A stretch of 64,000 bases of DNA from PNKC01 sp038323265 (GTDB lineage Bacteria; Chloroflexota; Dehalococcoidia; Tepidiformales; Tepidiformaceae). The notes beneath the pieces are model-generated. The model was given only the letters and a program-made list of their open reading frames with translations. It searched no databases and was not told the origin of the DNA. The translations under genes and the position numbers were made by a program. Where the stretch lies: positions 17,697-81,696 of the forward strand of contig JBBQGT010000001.1 of the NCBI GenBank assembly GCA_038323265.1, read 5' to 3'. Positions 1 through 7,533 of the stretch are shown here, in pieces; the stretch's first letter is position 1, and each line of letters opens with the position of its first letter.

Positions 1-476
1 TCCACGCGCTGCTGGAGGAGGAGGTGCTGCTGGCTACGCCGCGCGGGCACGCGTTTGCGGAGCTGAAGGCGGTGCCGATCGGACTGGCGCTGACTGATCC
101 CGGCCTGCTGCTTTCGATGCCGGGGCACGGGCTGCGAGCGATGGTGGACGAGCACGCGGCGAGGCTAGACCTGACGTTGAACGGGCGCATCGAACTGCGC
201 AGCCAGCAAGCGTTGCTGGCGATGGTGGCGGCTGGCGGGGGTATCGCGTTCGCGCCAGAGATGAGCTTGCGAGCGGCAACGGGCGTGGTCGCCGTGCCCC
301 TGGAACCGAGGCAGTGGCGACAGGTTGGATGGGTGCGAAGGCGTGGGCGGCACATCCCTCCGATTGGTTTACGGCTGTTAGAACTGTTCAGTGATTATGC
401 CGCGCAACCTACCGTCGCTGGGGGCCGGGAAACGAGTGCCGCCGGGGTCTTGGAGGACGGTAAACGGGCCGGTTAG
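1..476 (+). CDS. LysR-type transcriptional regulator, C-terminal part
   Basis: The reading frame is open from base 3 and the 5' end lies outside the window, so only the effector-binding half of a LysR-type regulator is present. The visible order is typical of the family: an L-x-E-E-x-x-L-L-A-T-P-R-G-H-x-F-A stretch, then a loop containing LRAMVDEH, then the hallmark A-M-V-A-A-G-G-G-I-A-F-A-P-E segment near the middle. The helix-turn-helix would be upstream. The tail after about residue 130 is low in conservation. The regulated gene cannot be inferred, since its divergent partner would be to the left. Confidence 0.72.
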   Translation, partial: HALLEEEVLLATPRGHAFAELKAVPIGLALTDPGLLLSMPGHGLRAMVDEHAARLDLTLNGRIELRSQQALLAMVAAGGGIAFAPEMSLRAATGVVAVPLEPRQWRQVGWVRRRGRHIPPIGLRLLELFSDYAAQPTVAGGRETSAAGVLEDGKRAG

Positions 477-915
477 TTTCGATTCGAAGGATTGACGTTG
501 TTCAGTTCAGCATTTCAGATCCATAACAGAATTGCAGTCGACCGCTACAGAGCCGTAGGAAGAATCGCGGTTTTAGGGCAGAAATGCCGCACATCGTCAT
601 AACGGATGAGAAACACACGGGCTTTCTGCGGGCTTTCCAGCTGAAACCCTTAGGCCGGCGATAGGGCCTATTGAGTGGCTAGGATGGGATTGCCACATAA
701 CCCCAACGGGGCGTGAAAGTGTGTGCGAAGGGCGCGTTTTTTCACATAAAGCCGTTGTATCAGGACCCCAGCGGGACTACCGTACCGGACACGTCAGCCC
801 CGGCAGGCGGTCCCAGTCCCCCGGCCCCCCGGCCCCCGGATCAGCGGAAGAGACAGCGATCACTGGCATTTTGAAAACCGCCACTTCAGTGTGGGAGAGA
901 GGAGTTTGCGTTCGC
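477..915. other. Intergenic region upstream of dnaA-like gene
   Basis: About 440 bases without a convincing gene. The frame of the downstream gene is open back to a GTG at 721, but the translated 65 residues (rich in P, G, R) do not resemble a DnaA N terminus. A C/G-rich direct repeat of CCCCGGC type lies at 818-840. No DnaA-box cluster or AT-rich unwinding element is visible, so nothing suggests an origin here. Confidence 0.5.
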
Positions 916-2238
916 ATGGAAATGTCACCGACAGCCCCCCGTGACCTTTCCGAAACGTGGCAGGCCGTGCTGGGCCGGCTGCAACTCGAAGTCTCACCGC
1001 ATAGCTTTAACACCTGGCTTCGGGGCACGCGGGCGCTGCTGCTGGAAGGGGGCAAGCTGGTCATCGAGGCGCGGACGGCGCTGAGTTGCGAGTGGCTGAA
1101 CATCAAACTGGGGGAAGTGGTGGCGAAATTCGCGGCGGTACAGGTGGGCCACGCGGTGGAAGTCGAATTCGTACCGCGCGGCAGCGTTCAGGCCGCCCAG
1201 GTCCTTCCCGTGGCTGCCATCGCGGCCCGAGTTGTCGCGCCGAGCGCCGTGGTTGGACGGGTTAACTGCGCGTTCACGTTCGAGCGGTACGTGCCAGGCG
1301 AAGGGAATCAACTGGCGTACGAATCGTGCACGCGGCTGTTGGACGGCGATGAGCAACCGATCAGCCCGGTAGTCATCTTTGGCGCACCGGGAATGGGCAA
1401 GACGCACCTGTTGCACGCGCTGGCCTGCCGTGCAGCGGCGGCGAACCGGCGGGTGGCGTGCCTGAACGCCGAGGAGTTCACCACACTCTTTCAGAACGCC
1501 ATCCGCAACAAGGAGATGGACGCCTTCCAAGACTCCGTGCGGAGCGTCGACCTGTTCATCATCGATGACCTGCAGTATCTCGCCGGCAAGACGGGGACGC
1601 TCGATCAACTGGTACACACGATCGATGCGGTGACGAATTCCGGCGGACATGTGGTGGTGGCGAGCGAGCGCCATCCGTTCGAGCTGGAGCTGCCTGAGCG
1701 GCTATCCTCACGGCTGGCGGCGGGGATCATCACGCGAGTCGAGCCGTTCATCATGGAGGAGCGGCGAGAGTTCATCGATCACGTGGCGCGCAGCCTGCGG
1801 GCGGGGCTGCCGATGTGGGCCGTGGAGCGCATCGCCGGTTGCGAAATCCCCTCGACGCGGGTGCTGCAGGGCGCCGTGCATGCGGCGGTGGCGCTTGGGC
1901 GTTGCGGGCGGCTGGACCCGGCACGGCTGGATGCCGACCTGACGCGGGTGGCGACGGTTGATGCATCGCCGGCTGGCTGCGACGACCGCGAGACCCTCGA
2001 GGCAATCGCGCGCTACTTCGAAACGTCATTCGAAGAACTGACCGGCCGTAGCCGGGTGACGGCGGTGAGCAATGCGCGGGCGATCGCGATCTTTGCGCTC
2101 AAGGCGCGGGGGCGGAGCCTTTCGCAGATCGCTTCGGTGCTGGGAAAGCGGGACCCGAGCACGATCAGCCAGCTGCAGGCGCGCGGAGCACGGCTGCTGG
2201 CGGCCGATGCGGTGTTGCAGGCGCGGCTGGCCGTTTAG
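916..2238 (+). CDS. Divergent DnaA-like AAA+ initiator paralogue
   Basis: Encodes 440 residues with full DnaA architecture. Residues 13-90 resemble DnaA domain I (W-Q-x-V-L-G-R-L then SPHSFNTWLRGT). Residues 115-345 form an AAA+ module with Walker A GAPGMGKT at 156-163, Walker B LFIIDD at 213-218, an arginine-finger candidate R266 in SSRL and a sensor-2 candidate R315. Residues 355-440 are a DnaA domain IV-like helix-turn-helix. It is divergent: the GGRDHTTV signature of domain IV is GKRDPSTI, and the usual RPPKEL segment is RHPFEL. There is no dnaN neighbour. The ATG at 916 is chosen because GGAG at 901-904 precedes it and similarity starts there. It is probably a paralogue acting as a regulator or auxiliary initiator; that role is inference. 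Confidence 0.8.
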   Translation: MEMSPTAPRDLSETWQAVLGRLQLEVSPHSFNTWLRGTRALLLEGGKLVIEARTALSCEWLNIKLGEVVAKFAAVQVGHAVEVEFVPRGSVQAAQVLPVAAIAARVVAPSAVVGRVNCAFTFERYVPGEGNQLAYESCTRLLDGDEQPISPVVIFGAPGMGKTHLLHALACRAAAANRRVACLNAEEFTTLFQNAIRNKEMDAFQDSVRSVDLFIIDDLQYLAGKTGTLDQLVHTIDAVTNSGGHVVVASERHPFELELPERLSSRLAAGIITRVEPFIMEERREFIDHVARSLRAGLPMWAVERIAGCEIPSTRVLQGAVHAAVALGRCGRLDPARLDADLTRVATVDASPAGCDDRETLEAIARYFETSFEELTGRSRVTAVSNARAIAIFALKARGRSLSQIASVLGKRDPSTISQLQARGARLLAADAVLQARLAV

Positions 2239-2657
2239 GCCGGAGCGTACCGCCAGCCGGTCACCCTTTCCGGCGTGACTTCGATCAGCGGCAGCGATTC
2301 GAGGGCCATCGTGCCGTATTGCGGATAGCGCAGGCGAAGAGCGGCGAGGGCTTCAGGACGTTCCTGGCCACTGGCGACGATGGTCGCCTCGCCATCGATC
2401 CGGACCCACGCGAGCTTCAGCCAGTCTCCCTCGTAGCGGTCGGCAAGGAGGCTGACGCGCGAGTCGCGACGGATGTTGCGGAGGCGCGCGAGTTGGACGC
2501 CCGGGCGCTTGGGTTTTTCATCGATGGCGATGACGATGGTATCGCCGAGGAGGACGAAGCAGACGGGCACAAGGTGCGGGCGGCCGTCGGAGGCGATCGT
2601 GCCCAGGCGGGCGACGGGGAGGGACTCAAGCAGTTCGCGTTGCCAGGGTTCGAACAT
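2235..2657 (-). CDS. PPOX-class probable F420-dependent enzyme
   Basis: A 140-residue split-barrel flavin/deazaflavin-binding protein. It opens with M-F-E-P-W-Q-R-E-L-L and has the conserved R-L-G-T-I-A-S-D-G-R-P-H-L-V-P-V strand pair, IDEKPK, and an L-A-W-V-R-I-D-G-E-A strand, ending with I-E-V-T-P-E-R-V-T-G-W-R. These match the PPOX-class family predicted to use coenzyme F420 (TIGR03668-like). The substrate is unknown. Its stop overlaps the convergent dnaA-like stop by a few bases. The upstream frame remains open, but similarity begins at this ATG. Cofactor choice (F420 or FMN) cannot be decided from sequence alone. Confidence 0.8.
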   Translation of the reverse strand: MFEPWQRELLESLPVARLGTIASDGRPHLVPVCFVLLGDTIVIAIDEKPKRPGVQLARLRNIRRDSRVSLLADRYEGDWLKLAWVRIDGEATIVASGQERPEALAALRLRYPQYGTMALESLPLIEVTPERVTGWRYAPA

Positions 2658-2723
2658 GAGCGCTACGGTGCGGCGGCCGGGCGGGCGGCGCAAGTCTGGC
2701 GCGACGGTGGGGGGCGGCTTGAG

Positions 2724-2729
2724 TAGAGT
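2724..2729 (+). promoter_or_regulatory. -10 box TAGAGT for glucokinase, leaderless
   Basis: TAGAGT ends six bases before the GTG at 2736 and no Shine-Dalgarno is present. A transcript starting the usual 6-8 bases after the hexamer would begin at the start codon. Confidence 0.6.
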
Positions 2730-2735
2730 GAAGGC

Positions 2736-3689
2736 GTGACGCGCGTTGTGCTGGCTGCGGATTTCGGGGGGACGCATCTGCGGGCCGCCCTGGTGAGCGA
2801 AGAGGGCCACATTCTCCAGCGGCAGGAACACGACACTCCCGAATCGGCAACTCCGCAGAGCATCATCGGCGATGTGGTAGAACTTTTGGCGAGCGTCGCG
2901 GCGCTGGGCGACCAACGGCCGGAAGCGGCGTGCATTGCTACGGCGGGCCTGATCGATGCGGCGCGCGGCCGGGTGATCCTGGCGCCGAATATCCCCGGCT
3001 TTCGCAATTTGGTGCTGACAACGCCGATCGCCGAGCGCTTGAACATCCCGGCGTACATTGAAAACGATGCGAGCGCGGCGGCCCTTGGCGAGTTCCGCTT
3101 CGGCGCGGCCCGTGGCACCCGGCACCTGTTGCACGCGACGATTGGGACGGGCATCGGCGGGGGGATCGTCATCGATGGCAAGCTCTATCGGGGGGCGAAA
3201 GGCCTGGCGGGCGAGATCGGGCACATCATTTTGGACCCGGCGGGACCGCGCTGTAATTGCGGCTCTCGCGGCTGCCTGGAGGCGATGGTCAGTGGGGTGG
3301 CGTTCGCGGCGCGCGCCGAGCGGCTCATCGCGTCGGGAAAGTCGGCGATTCTCAAGGAGATCGTAGGCGGTCGCGAGCCAACGGCGGTTGACCTCTACGC
3401 GGCCGCTACGAAGGGCGACCAGCTATGCGAGGCGGAGATCCGCCACGGCGGGCACCTGCTGGGACTTGGGCTCGGCAGCCTGGTGAACGTGCTGAACCCG
3501 GACGCAGTGACGGTGAGCGGCGGCTTGCTGGCGATGGGTGAAATGCTGCTGGGGCCGATGAAGGCGGCGATGTTCTCGCTGGCGTACGGGCCCGCGGCTG
3601 GGACGCTGCTGAAGGTGAGCACGCTGGGTGATGACGCGGGGCTGCTGGGCGCCGCGGCTGTGGCACTGGAGTATTTGGAGGCGGGGTAA
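2736..3689 (+). CDS. glk: ROK-family glucokinase
   Basis: A 317-residue ROK sugar kinase, most likely ATP:glucose 6-phosphotransferase feeding glycolysis. The phosphate-binding motif DFGGTHLRAAL is at residues 9-19, the catalytic aspartate lies in IENDASAAALGE near residue 110, and a zinc-binding C-N-C-G-S-R-G-C-L-E motif is at about 173-182, followed by the second ATP-site G-G-L-L motif. Length is typical. GTG start. ROK regulators carry an N-terminal helix-turn-helix that is absent here, so it is an enzyme rather than a repressor. Glucose specificity is inferred; other hexoses are possible. Confidence 0.85.
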   Translation: MTRVVLAADFGGTHLRAALVSEEGHILQRQEHDTPESATPQSIIGDVVELLASVAALGDQRPEAACIATAGLIDAARGRVILAPNIPGFRNLVLTTPIAERLNIPAYIENDASAAALGEFRFGAARGTRHLLHATIGTGIGGGIVIDGKLYRGAKGLAGEIGHIILDPAGPRCNCGSRGCLEAMVSGVAFAARAERLIASGKSAILKEIVGGREPTAVDLYAAATKGDQLCEAEIRHGGHLLGLGLGSLVNVLNPDAVTVSGGLLAMGEMLLGPMKAAMFSLAYGPAAGTLLKVSTLGDDAGLLGAAAVALEYLEAG

Positions 3690-3695
3690 CTGCCT

Positions 3696-5231
3696 TCAAG
3701 CAGTGAGGAGGGCGGAATCGGCGAGGAACTGGAGCGCTTCTTCGAGGTCGTCCGGGAGCAACTCGGGGGCGTCGTCGCCGGCGAGTTTGGCAACTTCGCT
3801 GCGGAGGTCGCGTTCGAGGGTGCCTCGATCGCGGGCGCCATCGAGGAGGGACAACAGGAGGGCGGGCAGGCCATCCAACTGGATCATTTCGTGGCGGAGA
3901 TTGGTGACCACCAGGTCTCCCTGGAGGGCGCTGTAGCGAGCGTAGCGTCCGGCTGTGGGCCGCTCACCGAGGGTGCGAGTGAAGCCGTCCGGAGAGAGCG
4001 TGAGCATCAACAGCTGGTCGGATTTGGCGAGCGCGGTGAGCAGGCTGGTGGCAAGGATCGGGCCGTGTTCTTTCACCGCATCTTCAGCAAGGCCGCAACG
4101 GGCGACCGACTCGACGAGCAATTCTTCGAACGGGACTGACGAGGGGTACGCGTCGATCAGGAGGTTGAGGGCGGCGTTGGAGACGGGATGATCGGTGGCG
4201 AACGATTCGCCGGTTTCGGCGCGATAGGTGACCACTCCGGGCACTGTGGGGGTTGCGCCTTCGGTCTCAACACTGGCGTTTGAACTGATGCGGAACTTGC
4301 GGAAGGTCTCGACGCGTGGGGCGAGGCGGCGTTCGATGGTGAGACCTGAGTGGCAGAGGAAGGTGCGGCGGAAGTAGCGCGAACGAAAGAAGTCGAGGTA
4401 CTGCTCGATTTCAACGATGCTCGTTGCGCGCTCGGCGATGATGGCGCGAAGGTTTGGCGGCAGGTTGGTGACGAGCATGCTGGAAAGCTCTGGCTCGGCG
4501 AGGTATTGCAGGCCTGCGGCGGCGGCGTTCGAGGCAAAGTCCGTGAAATAGAAGGCGTCGTTCGTGTCGCTCAACTCGTCGTGGTAGATGCCCTGGTTCG
4601 ATCGGCCTTCGAGCGAGGACGTATAGAAGGCGAGGAGAGCGCCCTGCGGACCACGGCCCACCGGGACCGCGCCCGCGAGCTTGCGGGTAATGTCCAGGGC
4701 GTCGCGGACGCGTTCGCCGGGCCTTTCAACGTCGCGGGTGTGAAAGCGCATCATGTCGCGCACGTAGTTCTTGAACAGGCTGCCGGGCATTGCGTTGTAG
4801 CTGATGTAGGCCACGCCATTCTTCGCGAGCGAGGACTTGCAGAGGCGGAGGAGCGCATCGCGGACGGGCGCTGACACCCACGAGTAGATGCCGTGGGCAA
4901 CGATGTAGTCGAACTGGCCCAGATCGTTGGGCGGATCGAGGATGTCACCGAATTGGAGGCGGACGTTGGGCAATCCAGTGGCGGCGATGACGCCCTGGCC
5001 GATGGCAATTTCGCGCTCTGAGTAGTCGAAGCCGATGAACTCGCTGCCGGGCAGGGATTCGGCCATAGGGATCAGGTTTTCGCCGGCCGCGCAGCCAATG
5101 TCGAGCACGCGGCAGTTTTCGGGGGGCGCGGGATCGAGGCCGAAAAGGTGGGCCATGGAGGCAAGGCGGTTGACGTGGCTGAGGACCTGTGCCGCTCCGT
5201 CATAGGGCACTTCGTCGTAGGGGTTGGACAT
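3696..5231 (-). CDS. SAM methyltransferase with regulatory domain
   Basis: A 511-residue protein. The N-terminal class I methyltransferase domain (about 35-200) has motif I VLDIGCAAGEN near residue 42, an acidic FIGFDYSE strand 2 and an NVRLQFGDI motif. From about residue 220 a methyltransferase-associated regulatory domain follows (PF10119-like; R-S-R-Y-F-R-R-T-F-L-C-H region). The C-terminal quarter is a helical segment rich in L, D and E. Proteins of this architecture are widespread but their substrates are mostly unknown. It ends convergently six bases from the glucokinase stop. Confidence 0.8.
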   Translation of the reverse strand: MSNPYDEVPYDGAAQVLSHVNRLASMAHLFGLDPAPPENCRVLDIGCAAGENLIPMAESLPGSEFIGFDYSEREIAIGQGVIAATGLPNVRLQFGDILDPPNDLGQFDYIVAHGIYSWVSAPVRDALLRLCKSSLAKNGVAYISYNAMPGSLFKNYVRDMMRFHTRDVERPGERVRDALDITRKLAGAVPVGRGPQGALLAFYTSSLEGRSNQGIYHDELSDTNDAFYFTDFASNAAAAGLQYLAEPELSSMLVTNLPPNLRAIIAERATSIVEIEQYLDFFRSRYFRRTFLCHSGLTIERRLAPRVETFRKFRISSNASVETEGATPTVPGVVTYRAETGESFATDHPVSNAALNLLIDAYPSSVPFEELLVESVARCGLAEDAVKEHGPILATSLLTALAKSDQLLMLTLSPDGFTRTLGERPTAGRYARYSALQGDLVVTNLRHEMIQLDGLPALLLSLLDGARDRGTLERDLRSEVAKLAGDDAPELLPDDLEEALQFLADSALLTA

Positions 5232-5282
5232 GTGGGTTCAAGCGTGAGGCACGTGGCGGCGTAGGGCAACGCCCCCGCCGGA

Positions 5283-5306
5283 CTCCTGACATGATGCTGT
5301 CAGGAG
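5283..5306. promoter_or_regulatory. Perfect palindrome, candidate operator 1
   Basis: CTCCTGACA, spacer of six, TGTCAGGAG: nine-base perfect arms. The core CTGACA-N6-TGTCAG is repeated at 5329-5346, with centres 43 bases apart (about four helical turns). It lies upstream of the VOC/WYL-regulator pair, so autoregulation is the simplest reading. Confidence 0.7.
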
Positions 5307-5328
5307 AGCGTGGCACGCGGCGATCTTC

Positions 5329-5346
5329 CTGACAGACTGGTGTCAG
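5329..5346. promoter_or_regulatory. Perfect palindrome, candidate operator 2
   Basis: CTGACA-GACTGG-TGTCAG: the same six-base arms and six-base spacer as the palindrome at 5283-5306, 48 bases before the VOC start codon. It is likely bound by the same dimeric regulator. Confidence 0.7.
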
Positions 5347-5393
5347 TAGGGCTGTCGTAATGTAGCTGCGAACACATCACACAGGAGTTAGTT

Positions 5394-5753
5394 ATGGACG
5401 TCACCGGATCCTTCATCAATATCACCACCGACGATGCTGCTCGTCTGGGGGCGTTCTACCGGGACACGGTGGGCCTCACTCAGGAGGAGGGCATGGGGCC
5501 GTACGCCTTCAAGTTCGGCGGCACGACGCTCGCGTTCGACGGGCACAGCGAAACGCATGGGGCAGCGAAAGAGCCGGCGCGCGTGCTCTTCAGCATGTTC
5601 GTGGACGACCTCGCAGCGGAGCAGAAGCGGCTTGAGGCGGCCGGCGTGAAGTTCTCGCGCACCGCCGGCAAGGAAGAATGGGGCGGCACCATCTCCACGT
5701 TCGCTGACCCGGACGGCAACCTCATGCAGCTCATCGAGTTCAAAGGGCAGTAA
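5394..5753 (+). CDS. VOC-family (glyoxalase/bleomycin-resistance fold) protein
   Basis: A 119-residue single-module VOC protein. The first beta-alpha-beta-beta unit includes L-G-A-F-Y-R-D-T-V-G-L, and the C-terminal strand has the characteristic F-A-D-P-D-G-N-L-M-Q-L-I-E. The C-terminal Glu and internal histidines could bind a metal as in glyoxalase I-type or thiol-transferase members, but the substrate is unknown. The start is an ATG with AGGAG 7 bases upstream. It is the first gene of a two-gene operon with a WYL regulator 6 bases downstream and is preceded by two identical-core palindromes. Confidence 0.85.
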   Translation: MDVTGSFINITTDDAARLGAFYRDTVGLTQEEGMGPYAFKFGGTTLAFDGHSETHGAAKEPARVLFSMFVDDLAAEQKRLEAAGVKFSRTAGKEEWGGTISTFADPDGNLMQLIEFKGQ

Positions 5754-5759
5754 CGCCGC

Positions 5760-6461
5760 TTGCGACGTGCCGACCGCCTGTTTCAGATCATCCAGCTTCT
5801 TCGGCGGCGGCACGTTGTCACGGCGGCATTCCTTGCGCGCGAACTCGAAGTCTCGGAGCGCACGGTTTACCGCGACATCCGGGACCTGGTCAGTTCGGGA
5901 GTGCCGATTGATGGCGAGGCAGGGGTGGGCTACACGCTGCGCCGGGGATTTGACCTACCGCCGCTGATGTTCACCGAGCCGGAGCTCGAGGCGATGGTGC
6001 TTGGGGCGCGCGTTGTTTCGAGTTGGGGCGATCAGGCGCTTGGCCGGGCGGCGAACGACGCCCTGGCGCGGGTCGAAGCGGCGTTGCCGGACCGACTACG
6101 CGAAAAGCTGACGAACACACCGCTGTTCGCGCCCGGGTTCCACGTCCCACCGGAGACGATCGCCTCGCTGACGCCGCTGCGGGTGGCGCTGGAGGAGCGG
6201 CGGATCGTTTGGGTGCGGTATGAGGACGGGGCCGGCGAATCCACGGAACGCACACTGCGGCCGGTTGGGCTGTTCTTCTGGGGCTATCGCTGGTCACTGA
6301 GCGCGTGGTGCGAGATGCGCCAGGATTTTCGCAGCTTCCGACTGGACCGCATCCGGCAGATGGAGTTGCGCGAAGAGCGCTTCACACCCCAGCCGGGGCA
6401 GACCCTGGCGGACTTCTTCAAGATGCACGAGGCGGAAACGGGCGTGACGCGCGACGACTGA
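5760..6461 (+). CDS. WYL-domain transcriptional regulator (YafY-like)
   Basis: A 233-residue regulator with an N-terminal winged helix-turn-helix (residues 1-60, including V-T-A-A-F-L-A-R-E-L-E-V-S-E-R-T-V-Y-R-D-I) and a C-terminal WYL ligand-sensing domain from about residue 140. The signature tyrosine region reads W-V-R-Y-E-D, and LRPVGLFFWGYRWSLSAWC forms the core. TTG start six bases after the VOC stop, hence translational coupling. The two palindromes upstream of the operon are the obvious candidate binding sites. The effector is unknown, possibly a compound handled by the VOC enzyme. Confidence 0.85.
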   Translation: MRRADRLFQIIQLLRRRHVVTAAFLARELEVSERTVYRDIRDLVSSGVPIDGEAGVGYTLRRGFDLPPLMFTEPELEAMVLGARVVSSWGDQALGRAANDALARVEAALPDRLREKLTNTPLFAPGFHVPPETIASLTPLRVALEERRIVWVRYEDGAGESTERTLRPVGLFFWGYRWSLSAWCEMRQDFRSFRLDRIRQMELREERFTPQPGQTLADFFKMHEAETGVTRDD

Positions 6462-6466
6462 GGTGG

Positions 6467-6472
6467 GCTACA
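6467..6472 (+). promoter_or_regulatory. -10 box TACACT for MBL-fold gene
   Basis: TACACT in the context GGGCTACACT, 34 bases before the ATG at 6507. A short leader containing AAGGTGA would result. It contrasts with the leaderless arrangement seen at many other genes here. Confidence 0.4.
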
Positions 6473-6506
6473 CTGCGGCGACTTTCCTCTTCGAAGGTGA
6501 CGCCTA

Positions 6507-7445
6507 ATGAGCAGTGCAAGGGTCCCCATCCACGCCGAGATCCCTCCACCAGTGATCCACGAAGTGAGCGCAGGCATCTACGCCTACGTCCAGATGGACG
6601 GCAGCTGGTTCCTGAACAACACGGGCACCATCGTCGGCGAACGCCACGCGACGGTGGTTGATTCGACGGGCACCGAAGCTCGAGCGCTGGCTTTTCACCG
6701 GGCCCTGCGGACGGTGACCGATAAGCCGGTGAACACGCTAATCAACACCCACAGCCACGGCGACCACACGCACGGCAACTTTGTGTTTGCGCCGGAGGCG
6801 GCGATCATCGCTCACGAACGCTGCCGTCGGGAGGTGAAAGCGGTGGGGAATGCCTCGCATGCGCTCTTCCCGACGGTGGATTTCGGCGATTGTCCGGTGA
6901 CGCCGCCGTTCGTGACTTTCGAAGACCGAATCAACGTTTACGTGGACGACCTGAAGGTGGAGCTCATCTTTGTGGGGCCCGCGCACACGACGAACGACAT
7001 CGTGGCCTGGATCCCCGAGCGCAAGCTGCTGTTCACCGGCGACATCATCTTCAACGGTGGGACGCCGTTTGCGCTGGGCGGGTCCGTGGGCGGGTGGCTG
7101 GTAGCGCTCGAACGAATTGAGGCGCTGGGCGCCGAGACGATCGTGCCGGGGCACGGCGAAGTCTGCGGCCCGGAGTCGATTGCGGCGGTAAGGGCTTACC
7201 TAGAGTTCATCATGGGCGTGGCGCGCGGGGGGTTCGAAAGGGGGACACCGCCGCTTGAACTGGCTACCGGGCTGGACCTCGGCCGCTTCGCCCCATTGCA
7301 CGACGCCGAGCGGCTGGTGCCGAACCTGCACCGCGTTTACTCGGAGCTTAAGGGCGAGCCATGGGGGACGCCGCTGAACGCTGGCCAGATGTTCTCGGAG
7401 ATGTTGGCGTACAACGGCGGGCAGCCGCTGCGGTGCCTGGCTTAG
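6507..7445 (+). CDS. MBL-fold metallo-hydrolase
   Basis: A 312-residue metallo-beta-lactamase-fold hydrolase. The dinuclear metal motif H-S-H-G-D-H lies near residue 83, a later histidine in F-V-G-P-A-H-T-T-N-D, the bridging aspartate in LLFTGDIIFNGG, and the last histidine in I-V-P-G-H-G-E. The T-T-N-D-I-V-A-W-I pattern resembles the group of cyclase-like or quinoprotein-relay-type MBL proteins rather than beta-lactamases. Substrate unknown. No signal peptide, so cytosolic. It has an A/G-rich ribosome-binding site before ATG. Monocistronic, followed by a strong hairpin. Confidence 0.82.
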   Translation: MSSARVPIHAEIPPPVIHEVSAGIYAYVQMDGSWFLNNTGTIVGERHATVVDSTGTEARALAFHRALRTVTDKPVNTLINTHSHGDHTHGNFVFAPEAAIIAHERCRREVKAVGNASHALFPTVDFGDCPVTPPFVTFEDRINVYVDDLKVELIFVGPAHTTNDIVAWIPERKLLFTGDIIFNGGTPFALGGSVGGWLVALERIEALGAETIVPGHGEVCGPESIAAVRAYLEFIMGVARGGFERGTPPLELATGLDLGRFAPLHDAERLVPNLHRVYSELKGEPWGTPLNAGQMFSEMLAYNGGQPLRCLA

Positions 7446-7480
7446 GGTAGTTCCCAGGGGCGCCGTTTGCCGCACGAAAG

Positions 7481-7508
7481 AGGGGCGGGAGATTGCTCTC
7501 CCGCCCCT
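7481..7508. terminator. Bidirectional terminator hairpin
   Basis: A 12-base perfect stem, AGGGGCGGGAGA with loop TTGC and TCTCCCGCCCCT, between the convergent MBL-fold and CHRD genes. No long T-run follows on either strand, but position and stability fit a shared terminator. Confidence 0.7.
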
Positions 7509-7533
7509 GCGTTCGTTCTGGTGCTGCGCGGGT

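Noticed and set aside
477..915. Replication origin next to the dnaA-like gene
   Set aside because: No DnaA-box cluster, no AT-rich element, no dnaN, rpmH or gyrB neighbours.
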